A stretch of DNA of 64,000 nucleotides, taken from contig NZ_CP159405.1 of NCBI RefSeq assembly GCF_040500525.1, positions 124,001-188,000 of the forward strand, in the 5' to 3' direction. Below the pieces are notes generated by a model, which was not told the origin of the DNA, ran no database searches, and worked only from the letters and a program-made list of their open reading frames with translations. Made by a program: the position numbers and the translations under genes. Below are positions 1-8,499 of this stretch, one piece after another (within the stretch, counting starts at the first letter, position 1; each line of letters begins with the position of its first letter). This stretch comes from Azospirillum formosense. Lineage in GTDB: Bacteria > Pseudomonadota > Alphaproteobacteria > Azospirillales > Azospirillaceae.

Positions 1-187
1 CCGCCTGCATCACCACGTAGGACTGCTGCTGGTTGTTCGTGGCGTTGTGGGCCGCGTTCGACAACGCCTGGCTGGTGGCGACGAACAGGTTGCCCATCGC
101 GACGGCCGGGGCGTCGCCCAGGACCTTGGTGTTGACCTGGGAGACCGAGTCCGTGATCTGGTTGTTCAGGGCGGTCGGGAAAGCCAT
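1..187 (-). CDS. RebB-family R-body protein, 3' end cut by window edge
   Basis: The first 62 codons of a RebB-like (refractile body) protein are visible; the rest lies left of the window. It starts MAFPTALNNQ and shares the family pattern of the three copies to its right (NQITDSV, VLGDAPA, AMGNLF, QALSNAAHNATNNQQQ). The ATG at 187 has an AAGGAG ribosome site just upstream. RebB-type proteins are short, hydrophobic and alanine-rich; in Caedibacter they polymerise into coiled R-body ribbons that unroll on a pH shift. The family call comes from recognised sequence pattern. The role in this organism is not known. Confidence 0.75.
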   Translation of the reverse strand, partial: MAFPTALNNQITDSVSQVNTKVLGDAPAVAMGNLFVATSQALSNAAHNATNNQQQSYVVMQA

Positions 188-283
188 CGTGTTTGCTCCT
201 TACATCCGATGTTGCGTTGGTTCGAGGCCAAAGCGCCGGCGGCGGTGCGGCGGACGGCGGCGGGGGCCGCGTCCGCCGGCCGG

Positions 284-550
284 TCAGCCGAGGAGCTTCG
301 ACGTGGCGGCGCCGGTGGTCGCGGTGTCGATGGAGTAGAGCATCGCGACGCCCGTCGTCGTGGCGGCCTGCGCCGTGACGTACATCTGCTGCTGCGCCAG
401 GGTCGCGTTGTGGGCCGCGTTGGCCAGCGCCTGGGCGGTGGCCTGGTACAGGTTGCCCATGGCGATCGCCGGCGAGCTGCCAACGACCTGGACGTTGCTC
501 TGGGCTACGGAATCGGTGATCTGGCTGTTGACTGCCGTCGGGAAAGCCAT
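284..550 (-). CDS. RebB-family R-body protein, copy 2 from the left
   Basis: An 88-residue protein beginning MAFPTAVNSQITDSVAQSN, with AMGNLYQATAQALANAAHNAT and a C-terminal LYSIDTATTGAATSKLLG. It is the most diverged of the complete copies: it has VVGSSPAIAMGN where the others have VLGDAPAIAMGN. The start has AAGGAAT upstream. It lies in a same-strand tandem array with about 90 to 100 bases between genes, each copy with its own ribosome site, so the array is probably one transcription unit read leftwards. The family is known for R-body subunits; function here is inferred only. Confidence 0.75.
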   Translation of the reverse strand: MAFPTAVNSQITDSVAQSNVQVVGSSPAIAMGNLYQATAQALANAAHNATLAQQQMYVTAQAATTTGVAMLYSIDTATTGAATSKLLG

Positions 551-641
551 CTGACGTTATTCCTTGGCGAAGGGTTCGGGATGGATGGCCAGCGGCCCGT
601 TCCGGAGGCCCGCGGGCGCCCGGTCCTGGCCGGTCGGCTCA

Positions 642-911
642 TCAGCTCCCCAGGATCGACTTGGTGGCGACGCCGGTGGAGGCGGTGTCGATCGAGTAGA
701 GCGTGGCGACGCCCATGGTCGTGGCGGCCTGCATGGTCACGTAGGACTGCTGCTGGTTGTTGGTGGCGTTGTGGGCCGCGTTGGCCAGCGCCTGGGCCGT
801 GGCCTGGAACAGGTTGCCCATGGCGATCGCCGGGGCGTCGCCCAGGACCTTGGTGTTGGCCTGGGTGACGGAATCGGTGATCTGGTCGTTCACGGCGGTC
901 GGGAAAGCCAT
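642..911 (-). CDS. RebB-family R-body protein, copy 3 from the left
   Basis: An 89-residue protein with the RebB pattern (NDQITDSVTQANTKVLGDAP, AMGNLFQATAQALANAAHNAT). Over the first 86 residues it differs from the next copy (1012-1302) at only three positions, so the two arose by recent duplication. The start has an AAGGACG site upstream. It ends KSILGS, without the short extension seen in copy 4. It has no signal peptide and no enzymatic motif. A small self-assembling structural subunit is the expected role for the family. Confidence 0.75.
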   Translation of the reverse strand: MAFPTAVNDQITDSVTQANTKVLGDAPAIAMGNLFQATAQALANAAHNATNNQQQSYVTMQAATTMGVATLYSIDTASTGVATKSILGS

Positions 912-1011
912 TGGTTCGTCCTTTTCGGTTGCCTGCCGCCCGCCCGCCGCCCGTCATGGACGGCGGGGTGGCGCAGGTGGTCTGGAACATCGACGGCGGC
1001 GTGGGGCCGGC

Positions 1012-1302
1012 TTACGAGCCGAGGCCCTTGACGCCGGTGCTGAGGATGCTCTTCGTCGCCACGCCGGTGGAGGCGGTGTCGATCGAGTAGAGCGTGGCCA
1101 CGCCCTGGGTGGTGGCGGCCTGCGCGGTCACGTAGGACTGCTGCTGGGCGTTGGTGGCGTTGTGGGCCGCGTTGGCCAGCGCCTGGGCCGTGGCCTGGAA
1201 CAGGTTGCCCATGGCGATCGCCGGGGCGTCGCCCAGGACCTTGGTGTTGGCCTGGGTGACGGAATCGGTGATCTGGTCGTTCACGGCGGTCGGAAATGCC
1301 AT
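1012..1302 (-). CDS. RebB-family R-body protein, copy 4, first gene of the array
   Basis: A 96-residue RebB-like protein, nearly identical to copy 3 through KSIL and then carrying a seven-residue longer tail ending STGVKGLGS. The ATG at 1302 has GAGGAAAG upstream. It is promoter-proximal for the leftward array. The differing tails may set different positions or roles in a heteropolymer, which is inference. Other reb locus members such as a regulator or sigma factor may lie left of the window. Confidence 0.75.
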   Translation of the reverse strand: MAFPTAVNDQITDSVTQANTKVLGDAPAIAMGNLFQATAQALANAAHNATNAQQQSYVTAQAATTQGVATLYSIDTASTGVATKSILSTGVKGLGS

Positions 1303-1742
1303 TGTCTTTCCTCACTGGTGGGGCCGGTTTCAAAGGCGGCCGCTGGTGGCGTCGATCATTCGCGCAGCCCCATGCGACCATGGGATGCGCGAGCGGCGGA
1401 CGGTGCGACTGTAGCGATGCGGGGTGTCGTCCGATTGGTCTATCCGGCGAAAGACTCCGCCGCATCGCGCGAACTTTGTGCGCCTGGGTTGCGGTTTGGC
1501 GGGCGATGCGGGGAAAGCGTGTGACGCCGGCCGGACCGATTCTTGCGCGGCGGGAGCAAGGACGGTGTCGAGGCCGCGCAACGCCGCGTCCCGGCGCCGC
1601 CGACCTCGTCGCCGGGGGCCGGCTCATCCGGCGGAATCGATGGCCGGGGCCCGGGACGGCGGCACCGGCGGCGCAGCGACGCCCCGCGGATTGAGGGGGG
1701 CGTCAACAAAATCACGCCGCTCTATTCTTGATCTGGTCTTTG
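1303..1742. other. Intergenic region between the reb array and the YitT-like gene
   Basis: About 440 bases between divergent genes. Open frames here are in GC-rich DNA, have arginine/proline-rich translations and resemble no protein I know, so I treat the region as non-coding. It must hold the promoter of the leftward reb array and that of the rightward YitT-like gene. I see no convincing sigma-70 or sigma-54 hexamer pair. Confidence 0.4.
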
Positions 1743-2441
1743 ATGCTACTGTCAAAAGAGATCGAAGTCTGCAAGGTGCCCAGCGTGCTCAAGAAAAGTG
1801 CAGTATCCGCGACCGCCAGCACTGCCGTTGCAACAAATGAAACCAAACGGGCGTCGCACAGCGCGTTTGATAATGCGCAGGGGCAGCTGTTCGGCATCAT
1901 CATGACCGCGTTCGGGATTTCCATCCTCCATGCCGCCGGATTGATCACCGGGCAGGCGGCGGGGCTGTCCTTCGTCATCGCCTACGCCACGGGGCTGGAT
2001 TTCGGGCCGGTGTTCTTCGTGGTGAACCTGCCCTTCTACGCGCTGGCCCTGGCGCGCATCGGCTGGCGCTTCACCGCGAAGTCGCTTCTGGCGGTCACCA
2101 GCATTTCGGTGCTGACCACGCTGGCGCCCCACGCGATCCGCTACGACGCGCTGCACCCCTATGTGGCGGCGGTCCTGGCGGGCTTCTGCATCGGCATCGG
2201 GGTCATCGGCCTGTTCCGCCATGGCTCCAGCGGCGGCGGGGTGGGCATTCTCGCCTTCTACATCCAAGAGAAGACGGGCTTCCGCGCCGGGTGGCTCCAG
2301 GCCATGTTCGACGTCGTGATCTTCGCGATGGCGGTCTTCGTCATCGACGCGAAGGCGGTGCTGGCCTCGATGCTGGGGGCGGCGGTGCTGAACGCCTTCG
2401 TCGCCTTCAACCACCGGACGGACTGGTACGTGGCCCGCTGA
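1743..2441 (+). CDS. YitT-family (DUF161-type) membrane protein
   Basis: About 232 residues. After a polar leader of about 45 residues come five to six hydrophobic segments with family-like features: AAGLITGQAAGLSFVIAYATGLDFGPVFFVVNLPFY, then a glycine-rich GSSGGGVGILAFYIQEKTGFRAGW. YitT-type proteins are small integral membrane proteins of unproven transport function. I chose the ATG at 1743; an upstream TTG at 1728 and GTG codons at 1776 and 1785 are possible alternatives, since the conserved core begins only near FDNAQGQLFG. It stands alone, downstream of a divergent R-body array. Confidence 0.7.
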   Translation: MLLSKEIEVCKVPSVLKKSAVSATASTAVATNETKRASHSAFDNAQGQLFGIIMTAFGISILHAAGLITGQAAGLSFVIAYATGLDFGPVFFVVNLPFYALALARIGWRFTAKSLLAVTSISVLTTLAPHAIRYDALHPYVAAVLAGFCIGIGVIGLFRHGSSGGGVGILAFYIQEKTGFRAGWLQAMFDVVIFAMAVFVIDAKAVLASMLGAAVLNAFVAFNHRTDWYVAR

Positions 2442-2558
2442 GGGCCGCTTCCTTCGGCGGCGACCGGCGGGGCTAATCCGTAGGGGCCTTTGCCGCGGCG
2501 GCGTTATCGGTTGGATGATGACCTATCCGATCGAACGAACCCCCGGAGCCCTTCCGCC

Positions 2559-2933
2559 ATGCCGACACCGCCGCAGGGAACGCCCGACCGTGGGCTAAAG
2601 CCGTTCATCCTCGCTATTCATCGCGAAGCGCTGGTCACCGCCGCGGCCAAGGGACTGACCGGCACCCTGGCGCAGGTCGCCGCCCTCCAGGACACCGCCA
2701 GCCTCGCCTCGGCCAGGGCCGGACGCCCCGTCACGGAGGAGGAGGTGATGCGCCTTCTGCTGCGCGAGCGCCGCGCCCGCGGGATCCTCGAGGCGGCGGA
2801 GACGGTCCCGGCCGCGCCGGTCCGCAAGCCGTCGGCCGCACCGTCGCGGTTCCGTCTGGGGCGTTGGCGGACCGTGGCGCTGGGCATGGCCCGCGTGTCG
2901 TCCGCCCGGGTGGCGGGAAAGGCCCGCCTGTAG
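2559..2933 (+). CDS. Hypothetical protein, 124 residues
   Basis: A protein I do not recognise. The first half (KPFILAIHREALVTAAAKGL to RAGRPVTEEEVMRLLLRERRA) looks helical and amphipathic. The C-terminal third is basic, proline- and arginine-rich and probably disordered. There is no signal peptide or membrane segment. I chose the ATG at 2559 because upstream codons give a low-complexity RRR stretch. It lies between the YitT-like gene and the superoxide dismutase, on the same strand as both. Confidence 0.45.
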   Translation: MPTPPQGTPDRGLKPFILAIHREALVTAAAKGLTGTLAQVAALQDTASLASARAGRPVTEEEVMRLLLRERRARGILEAAETVPAAPVRKPSAAPSRFRLGRWRTVALGMARVSSARVAGKARL

Positions 2934-3061
2934 AAATCGGTCGGCGTGCGGTGCGCCGGTACCGAGTGACTACGCCCATTGCCCTGTTGAGTGAGTTGGG
3001 AGGCGCACTGAGGCTGTGGCTTCCCCGCCGTTCGGCACGAAACACAACATTGGGAGGTCTC

Positions 3062-3811
3062 ATGTCCGTTCGCCTGGATCGCCGCCAACTGCTGCTGTCC
3101 GCCGGCGCCGCCGCGCTGGTGCTGGCCGCGGCGCCGCGCTTCGTTTGGGCTCAAGCAGCAGGCCAGGCACCGGGCGGCAAGGGCTTCACGCTGCCGCCGC
3201 TGCCCTACGCGCCCGCCGCGCTGGAACCGCACATCGACGCGACGACGATGAGCGTGCACCACGACAAGCACCATCAGGCCTATGTCGACAACCTCAACAA
3301 GGCCCTCGCCAACCATGGCGATCTCCAGGCGATGCCGCTGGCCGACCTGCTGAAGCGCGTGCCGGAGCTTCCGGAGAGTATCCGCACCGCGGTGCGCAAC
3401 AACGGCGGCGGGCACGCCAACCACAGCATGTTCTGGAGCATCATGGGACCGAACGCCGGCGGCGCGCCGGACGGCGAGGTCGGGGCGGCCATCGCGCGCG
3501 ACTTCGGCAGCTTCGACGATTTCAAGACCCGCTTCAACACGGCGGGCGCCGGGCAGTTCGGCAGCGGCTGGGTCTTCGTCACCGCCGACCCGTCGTCGGG
3601 CAAGCTCGCCATCGCCGCCCGCCCGAACCAGGATTCGCCGGCCATGGAGGGCGTGCCCGTGCTGATGGGCAACGACGTGTGGGAGCACGCCTATTACCTG
3701 AAGTACCAGAACCGCCGCGCCGACTATCTGGCGGCCTGGTGGAACGTGGTCGACTGGGGGGCGGTGAACCGCCGCTACGCGGCGATCCGCAAGGGCGAGC
3801 TGGTGATCTGA
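3062..3811 (+). CDS. Tat-exported Fe/Mn-type superoxide dismutase
   Basis: 249 residues. The N-terminus is a twin-arginine signal (DRRQLLLSAGAAALVLAAAP, cleavage probably after FVWAQA), followed by a complete Fe/Mn superoxide dismutase. The metal ligands are visible: the His in TMSVHHDKHH, the His in NNGGGHANHSMFW, and the Asp and His in NDVWEHAYYLKYQN. It converts superoxide to peroxide and oxygen. The signal places it in the periplasm, whereas most family members are cytoplasmic. GGGAGG precedes the ATG at 3062. The metal (Fe, Mn or either) cannot be decided by eye. Confidence 0.9.
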   Translation: MSVRLDRRQLLLSAGAAALVLAAAPRFVWAQAAGQAPGGKGFTLPPLPYAPAALEPHIDATTMSVHHDKHHQAYVDNLNKALANHGDLQAMPLADLLKRVPELPESIRTAVRNNGGGHANHSMFWSIMGPNAGGAPDGEVGAAIARDFGSFDDFKTRFNTAGAGQFGSGWVFVTADPSSGKLAIAARPNQDSPAMEGVPVLMGNDVWEHAYYLKYQNRRADYLAAWWNVVDWGAVNRRYAAIRKGELVI

Positions 3812-3831
3812 CCGGCCAGCTGACCTGAACG

Positions 3832-3866
3832 AAAAAGGGCGGCGGGGATGTCCCCGCCGCCCTTCA
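3832..3866 (-). terminator. Intrinsic terminator downstream of the cbiM-like gene
   Basis: A 14-bp perfect stem (AAGGGCGGCGGGGA) with a two-base loop, followed on the minus strand by TTT. It sits between two convergent genes and can serve the leftward cobalt permease gene. It may also stop the rightward superoxide dismutase transcript. Confidence 0.75.
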
Positions 3867-3893
3867 CGCGAACCATACGGTCCAGGGAGCCGG

Positions 3894-4574
3894 TCAGACG
3901 CCCTGGTGCAGGCGGACGTTGAACAGCGGCCCCTGGCTCTGGCGGCGCAGCGCCTTGGCGACGGCCAGAACGGCGAGGTCGGCCAGCGGCTCGACGATGA
4001 TGACAGTCATGTAGGCGGCGCCGAAGGAGGCGACTTCCGTCATGGTCTCGGCGGTGAAGCCGTGGCCGTAGAAGGCCCAGAAGGCCACCCAGGCGACGAT
4101 GCCGCCCTGATAGGCGGTGGAGAGGGCCAGCGCCTGGGAGTACTTCAGGTCGACATAGGGGGTGGCGTCGGGGACGATCCGCTTCGCCAGCAGGCTGATG
4201 CCCCACAGCGGGACCAGCAGCGTGGTGACGTTCATGCCGTACTGCGGCAGGTCGAAGGGAGCGAAGAACAGGCCCTGGATCAGCAGGCCGGCGGCGAGGC
4301 CGATCGAGGCCGCGCCGGCGCCGAACAGCAGGAGCAGGGTCGAACCGAGGATCAGGTGAACCTCCGACACGCCCACGGGGTGGTGCGGGAACACCTCGAA
4401 GAAGGAGAAGACCAGCGCGGTGGCGATCAGGCTGCGCAGCACCAGCGGCGCGACCCCGCCGTTGTTGCGGACGTCGTCGCGCGCCAGCTTTCCGGCCATC
4501 GCGAAGCCGCCGGCGGCCGTCGCGTAGCTGAGAGCGATCTTGGCGCCGTCCACGACGCCGGGTTCGATGTGCAT
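3894..4574 (-). CDS. CbiM-type energy-coupling-factor cobalt transporter permease
   Basis: 226 residues starting MHIEPG. The N-terminal Met-His is the CbiM hallmark, where His2 helps bind the metal. Six or so hydrophobic segments follow (for example LVLRSLIATALVFSFFEVFP and ILGSTLLLLFGAGAASIGLA). In ECF systems CbiM captures cobalt and works with CbiN/CbiQ/CbiO. No such partners lie next to it, so they are elsewhere or the protein works with other components. A cobalamin riboswitch sits in its leader, which fits cobalt uptake repressed by adenosylcobalamin. Confidence 0.8.
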   Translation of the reverse strand: MHIEPGVVDGAKIALSYATAAGGFAMAGKLARDDVRNNGGVAPLVLRSLIATALVFSFFEVFPHHPVGVSEVHLILGSTLLLLFGAGAASIGLAAGLLIQGLFFAPFDLPQYGMNVTTLLVPLWGISLLAKRIVPDATPYVDLKYSQALALSTAYQGGIVAWVAFWAFYGHGFTAETMTEVASFGAAYMTVIIVEPLADLAVLAVAKALRRQSQGPLFNVRLHQGV

Positions 4575-4756
4575 GCTCTATGCCCTTTCCGAGTCTGCCA
4601 TGCGTTGGGAGGGGCGTCGTTGCTGGCAGGCACCGGCATCGCAACCCCCTTGGCCCCTGGATGGGCGCACCGGGGGGACGGCTTGCGGAAGACGGGCGGC
4701 CATAGGGCCGGACATCGGCAAGCGACCACCGGGGCACCCCGCCCGAGGACGAACGT

Positions 4757-4977
4757 TCGGTTACGGCAGGTCTCCTGGCTTGCGGGTCAAGGCGGCATCG
4801 TCCGGCCTTCCCGGCGCCCGTTCCCGCAGGCGGCGCCAGTGACACGGAAAGGACGAGGCCGCTCACCGCTCACAGTTGCGGGGGCAGCGCCGGATTTGCC
4901 GTGTCTCCCCCTGCGGGGCGGCGCACCGGCTTCCCTCTTAGCCCCGCGACCGGAGGACGCGGGGAACCATAACCGGC
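4757..4977 (-). promoter_or_regulatory. Cobalamin (B12) riboswitch
   Basis: Read on the minus strand, the leader of the cbiM-like gene contains the B12 box AGCCAGGAGACCTGCC (4765-4780), the conserved CCCCCGCAACTGTGAGCGG stretch upstream of it, and GGTTATGG near 4966-4975, which pairs with CCGTAACC to close P1. These are the standard elements of the AdoCbl riboswitch. Binding of adenosylcobalamin should turn the permease gene off. The gene begins about 180 bases downstream, which leaves room for an expression platform. Confidence 0.93.
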
Positions 4978-5131
4978 GCCAGGGTAGGGGCGGGGTCCCC
5001 CGCCGTCAAGAGGGGGATGGCGGCCCGTCGCGGGGAGTCGCACGGCTTCCTTGACACCGCTCCCGCGGAGGCGACAAGGTCCGGCGGACTGCGCGGCGCC
5101 GGATCAACGGGCGAAGGACGGGATTGCGGGC

Positions 5132-7057
5132 ATGCTACCGGTTCATTTCCTGACCATCGTCCTGAACGGCGACCCCTTCATCCGCTACCACCTGGAGGTG
5201 TTCCGCCAGTTGCCCTTCCCCTGGCATTGGCACGTCGTGGAGGGGGTGGCGGAGCAGGTCCGCGATTCCTCCTGGTGCGCGCAGCGGGGCGGGCGCGTCC
5301 CGCAGGATCTCCACCGCGACGGGCGCAGCAGCGACGGCACCTCGGAGTATCTCGACCGCATCGCCGCGGAGGAGCCCGGGCGCGTGTCGGTGTACCGCAA
5401 GCCGCCGGGCGTCTTCTGGCAGGGCAAGGTGGAGATGGTGACGGCGCCGCTCGCCGCCATGACCGAGGAATGCCTGCTCTGGCAGGTCGATGCAGACGAG
5501 CTGTGGACGGCGGAGCAGATCGCCCGCGCGCGCCGGATGTTCCTCGACTCGCCGTCGCGCACGGCGGCTCTGTACCTCTGCCACTTCTTCGTCGGCCCGT
5601 CCCTGGTCCTCGACCGGCTGGACCAGTACGGCAATTACCGCGCCTACGAATGGCTGCGCAGCTGGCGGTACCGGCCGGGCGATTATTGGCACTCGCACGT
5701 CCCGCCCCGGCTGGTGCGCCCGCAGCCCGACGGGTCCGAAAACGACCTTGGCGCGGCCAACCCCTTCCTTCACGAGGAGACGGCGGCGGGCGGGCTGGTC
5801 TTCCAGCATTTCGCCTACGCGACGCGGGAGCAGGTCGCGTTCAAGGAGGTCTATTACGGCTACGATGGCGCGGTCGAGCGGTGGGAGGCCCTGCAGGCGG
5901 CGGGACGGTCGGTGGGCAACGGCGGCCTGCCGCTGCGCGATTTCTTCCCCTGGGTGACCGACGCGGCGACCGTCGCCCGCGCCGAGCACGCCCAGGTGGA
6001 GCCGCTGGCGCGCACGGATGCCGAGGGAACCTGGGGCTTCGTGCCGCCGGCGCGGGGCGCCTCCACCGCCCCGGCGGTGGCGCTGCTGCGGAACTCCGGC
6101 CCCGCCGTCCGCCGCCGCACGCTCGCCCCCGGCGAACCGCCTTTCCCGACCGATCTGATCCGCAGCGTCGGCCTGTTCCTGCTCGACGGGGTCGGCGCCG
6201 TGCTGCGGGCGTCCGGCGTCCTGCGGGAGCTGCGGCGGGCCTTGCCGCTGGCCCGGATCACCGTCTTCGCGACGCCGGACGCGGAAGCGGCGCTCGCCCT
6301 CTGCCCCTACGTCAACCAGCGGGTCACCCTGCCGCCGCTGAAGGGGCGGGCACCCGACGACGCGCTGGTGGCCGCGGTGCGCCAGGAGATCGGCGAGCGG
6401 TTCAACGGCGCCTTCGATCTGACGATCAATCCGGTCCGGGGCGAGGATGCCGGATTCGCCAACCGTCTCATGCAGGACACGGGGGCGCCGCTCCGCCTCG
6501 GTTGCAGGGTCGGCCGGCCGGTGCGCGGCTATTACGCCGACGCCTTCCTCACCCACGTCGCGACGACTCCCGCCGGTCTGCTGGGCGCGCTCGCCGCCGG
6601 GGAGCCGGACCCCACCGCGGAGGTCTGGACCTCCCCCGCCGGCGAGCGGGCCGCCGCCGCTCTTCTGGCCGAGGGCGTTCCGGCGCGCTGGCGCTGCGCG
6701 GTCGGGCTGGCCGCCGCCGCGGGCGCCGGAAACTTGCCGGAGCTGTGCCGCCGCCTCGCCGCGCGGGGCGACACCGCGCTGATCCTGGTCGGCGAGGAGG
6801 CCGCGAAGGGGGCCGCGGCGCGCATCGCCGGGGAGGCCGGAGCCGCCTGCGTCAGCGCGGTCGGGCGGCTGGGCTTCGACGGGCTGTGCGCCCTGTTGAG
6901 GCGCTGCGACCTCTTCGTCGGTTCCGGCGCCCCGGCGGAGGACATCGCCGGAGCGGCTCGGCTTCCCATGGTGGGAACCGGCCCGGCGCACGGCGATCCG
7001 ACCGCCGAGGCGATGGAAAGCGCCATCGCGGGCTGGCTGGCCGACCGCGCCTATTGA
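5132..7057 (+). CDS. Two-domain glycosyltransferase (GT2/GT17-like plus heptosyltransferase-like)
   Basis: 641 residues. Residues 1 to about 300 look like a nucleotide-sugar glycosyltransferase: LTIVLNGDPFIRYHLEVFRQ at the start, and WQVDADELW as a DxD metal-binding motif near residue 125. From about residue 320 the protein resembles GT9/heptosyltransferases: LLRNSGPAVRRRTL, GDGVGAVL-like spacing in FLLDGVGAVLRASGVLRELRRALP, and FDLTINPVRGEDAGFANRL. The donor and acceptor cannot be read from sequence; cell-surface polysaccharide is likely. I chose the ATG at 5132 because the conserved sheet starts right after it. Confidence 0.65.
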   Translation: MLPVHFLTIVLNGDPFIRYHLEVFRQLPFPWHWHVVEGVAEQVRDSSWCAQRGGRVPQDLHRDGRSSDGTSEYLDRIAAEEPGRVSVYRKPPGVFWQGKVEMVTAPLAAMTEECLLWQVDADELWTAEQIARARRMFLDSPSRTAALYLCHFFVGPSLVLDRLDQYGNYRAYEWLRSWRYRPGDYWHSHVPPRLVRPQPDGSENDLGAANPFLHEETAAGGLVFQHFAYATREQVAFKEVYYGYDGAVERWEALQAAGRSVGNGGLPLRDFFPWVTDAATVARAEHAQVEPLARTDAEGTWGFVPPARGASTAPAVALLRNSGPAVRRRTLAPGEPPFPTDLIRSVGLFLLDGVGAVLRASGVLRELRRALPLARITVFATPDAEAALALCPYVNQRVTLPPLKGRAPDDALVAAVRQEIGERFNGAFDLTINPVRGEDAGFANRLMQDTGAPLRLGCRVGRPVRGYYADAFLTHVATTPAGLLGALAAGEPDPTAEVWTSPAGERAAAALLAEGVPARWRCAVGLAAAAGAGNLPELCRRLAARGDTALILVGEEAAKGAAARIAGEAGAACVSAVGRLGFDGLCALLRRCDLFVGSGAPAEDIAGAARLPMVGTGPAHGDPTAEAMESAIAGWLADRAY

Positions 7058-7248
7058 CGGGCGTTCCACCCGGCCTGTGAGATCCACGGGGGGAAGCGTG
7101 GAAAAACGGAGGGACGGGCGCGCAAGGCGCTTGTGTTGGCGCGTTTGCGCCGCAATGATCCGCCCCCACTAAATCCCGGACGGCCGCAAGCGGCGCGCCG
7201 CAGCGGGACAAAACCATGGATTGAATCCGGCGGCCCGGTAAGCACACG

Positions 7249-8415
7249 ATGCGCAGAGCAGTCATGAAACCCCGTGCGGATTGGCGTCCGGGGCTCCGCA
7301 AATACCCCTACGGCGTCCGTGCCATGAGCGCCGGCGCCTTCTGGCGCGAGGATGTGCGGTACGAGTTCTCCGCCCATCAGATCGACCTGATCGAGAGCGT
7401 CGCCGACGAGCTGCACACCATGCTGCGCGAGGCGCTGCGCGCGACGGTGGACGGGCGGGCGCTGGCCCGGTTGGGGGTGCGCGGCGGCGTGGCGCGACTT
7501 CTGGAGGCGTCCTGGAACGACTATTGGGCGTCCGGCCGGCTGAACGAGCGGGCCGGGGCGCTGATCGGGCGGCTGACGCTGGCCTATGACGGGCGCGATT
7601 CGGTCAAGCTGCTGGCCTGCAACTACGACACGCCGGAGGGTCTGTTCGCCGCCTCGATCATCCAGCGCAATTGGCGCGAGGCCCTGATGGGCGACGCCAA
7701 CCAGTTCAACGGCCTGCACGAGGGGCTGGTGGAGCGCTGGGAGGAGCTGGCGGCGGGCATGCCGGGCCGCGCCCTCGTCCATCTCGCCTGCGCCACCCCC
7801 GACCCCATGCGCGAGAGCGAGCTGGTCTATCTGGCGGCCACCGCGGCGGAGGCGGGGATCGCCACGCATCTTTTGCCGCTGCAAAGCCTGGGCTGGGACG
7901 GCCGGCGCTTCGTCGACGACGAGGGGCGGGCGGCCTCCTGGCTGGCCAAGATCTACCCCTGGCAGGGGCTGGCCGAGGACGCATTCCTGCAGAAGCTGCG
8001 GATGGGCGGCATGAGCATGCTGTCGCCGCTGTGGTGCTGGCCGATGTCGAACCACGGGCTGCTGGCGACGCTGTGGTCGCTCTATCCGCGCCACCCCAAC
8101 CTGTGCCGCGCCGCGCTCGACCCCGAGGAGCTGGCCGGCTGCGACGCGGTGACCGAGCGCAGCCTGTTCGGGCTGGACGACGCGGCCCAGCGCATGACCG
8201 CGCACGGCCAGGCCGTCTCGGACACCGGCAGCGCCGACTATCCGGGCGGACGGGTCTGGCTGGAAACCCCGCCGATCTTCGAGGAGGACGGCGTCCACGC
8301 GCTCCTGCACTGCTGGATCATCGGGGACAAGTGCCTGGGCATGTCGGTCCGTGAATCGGCGGACCCGAGGGTCGGCTCCGACGCGGCGATGGTGCCGCAC
8401 ATCTTCCGCGGCTGA
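7249..8415 (+). CDS. Glutathionylspermidine synthase-family protein (YgiC/YjfC-like)
   Basis: 388 residues, the usual length of stand-alone YgiC/YjfC-type ATP-grasp proteins. It opens MRRAVMKPRADW and continues FWREDVRYEFSAHQIDLIE. Later it shows KIYPWQGLAED, PLWCWPMSNHGLLATLWSLYPRHPNL and a C-terminal FEEDGVHALLHCWIIGDKCLGMSVRE, all matching the family layout. These proteins resemble the synthetase half of glutathionylspermidine synthetase, but their real substrate is unsettled. The start is uncertain between 7249 and 7264; neither has a good ribosome site. Confidence 0.75.
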   Translation: MRRAVMKPRADWRPGLRKYPYGVRAMSAGAFWREDVRYEFSAHQIDLIESVADELHTMLREALRATVDGRALARLGVRGGVARLLEASWNDYWASGRLNERAGALIGRLTLAYDGRDSVKLLACNYDTPEGLFAASIIQRNWREALMGDANQFNGLHEGLVERWEELAAGMPGRALVHLACATPDPMRESELVYLAATAAEAGIATHLLPLQSLGWDGRRFVDDEGRAASWLAKIYPWQGLAEDAFLQKLRMGGMSMLSPLWCWPMSNHGLLATLWSLYPRHPNLCRAALDPEELAGCDAVTERSLFGLDDAAQRMTAHGQAVSDTGSADYPGGRVWLETPPIFEEDGVHALLHCWIIGDKCLGMSVRESADPRVGSDAAMVPHIFRG

Positions 8416-8434
8416 CGCGCCGTCTCAAGGCGGA

Positions 8435-8476
8435 AGGCGCCCGCCCCGTCCCAACGGGGTGCGGGGACGGGCGCCT
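8435..8476. terminator. Bidirectional hairpin between convergent genes
   Basis: A nine-base inverted repeat (AGGCGCCCG and CGGGCGCCT) with further GC pairing inside, lying between the convergent ends at 8415 and 8500. There is no T tract on either strand, so it may act as a weak terminator or a 3'-end stabiliser. Confidence 0.5.
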
Positions 8477-8499
8477 CTGTGGCGATCCGCTTGCGGAAA

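Noticed and set aside
1-1302. The near-identical reb copies as an insertion-sequence repeat
   Set aside because: The repeats coincide with whole coding genes with own ribosome sites. There are no terminal inverted repeats or transposase.
1330-1581. An 83-residue minus-strand frame upstream of the reb array
   Set aside because: Arg/Pro/Ser-rich translation, no ribosome site, and it falls in the divergent promoter region.
5135-7087. A 650-residue minus-strand open frame opposite the glycosyltransferase gene
   Set aside because: It is the antisense shadow of a well-supported gene in GC-rich DNA. Its translation is rich in Arg, Gly and Pro with no domain.
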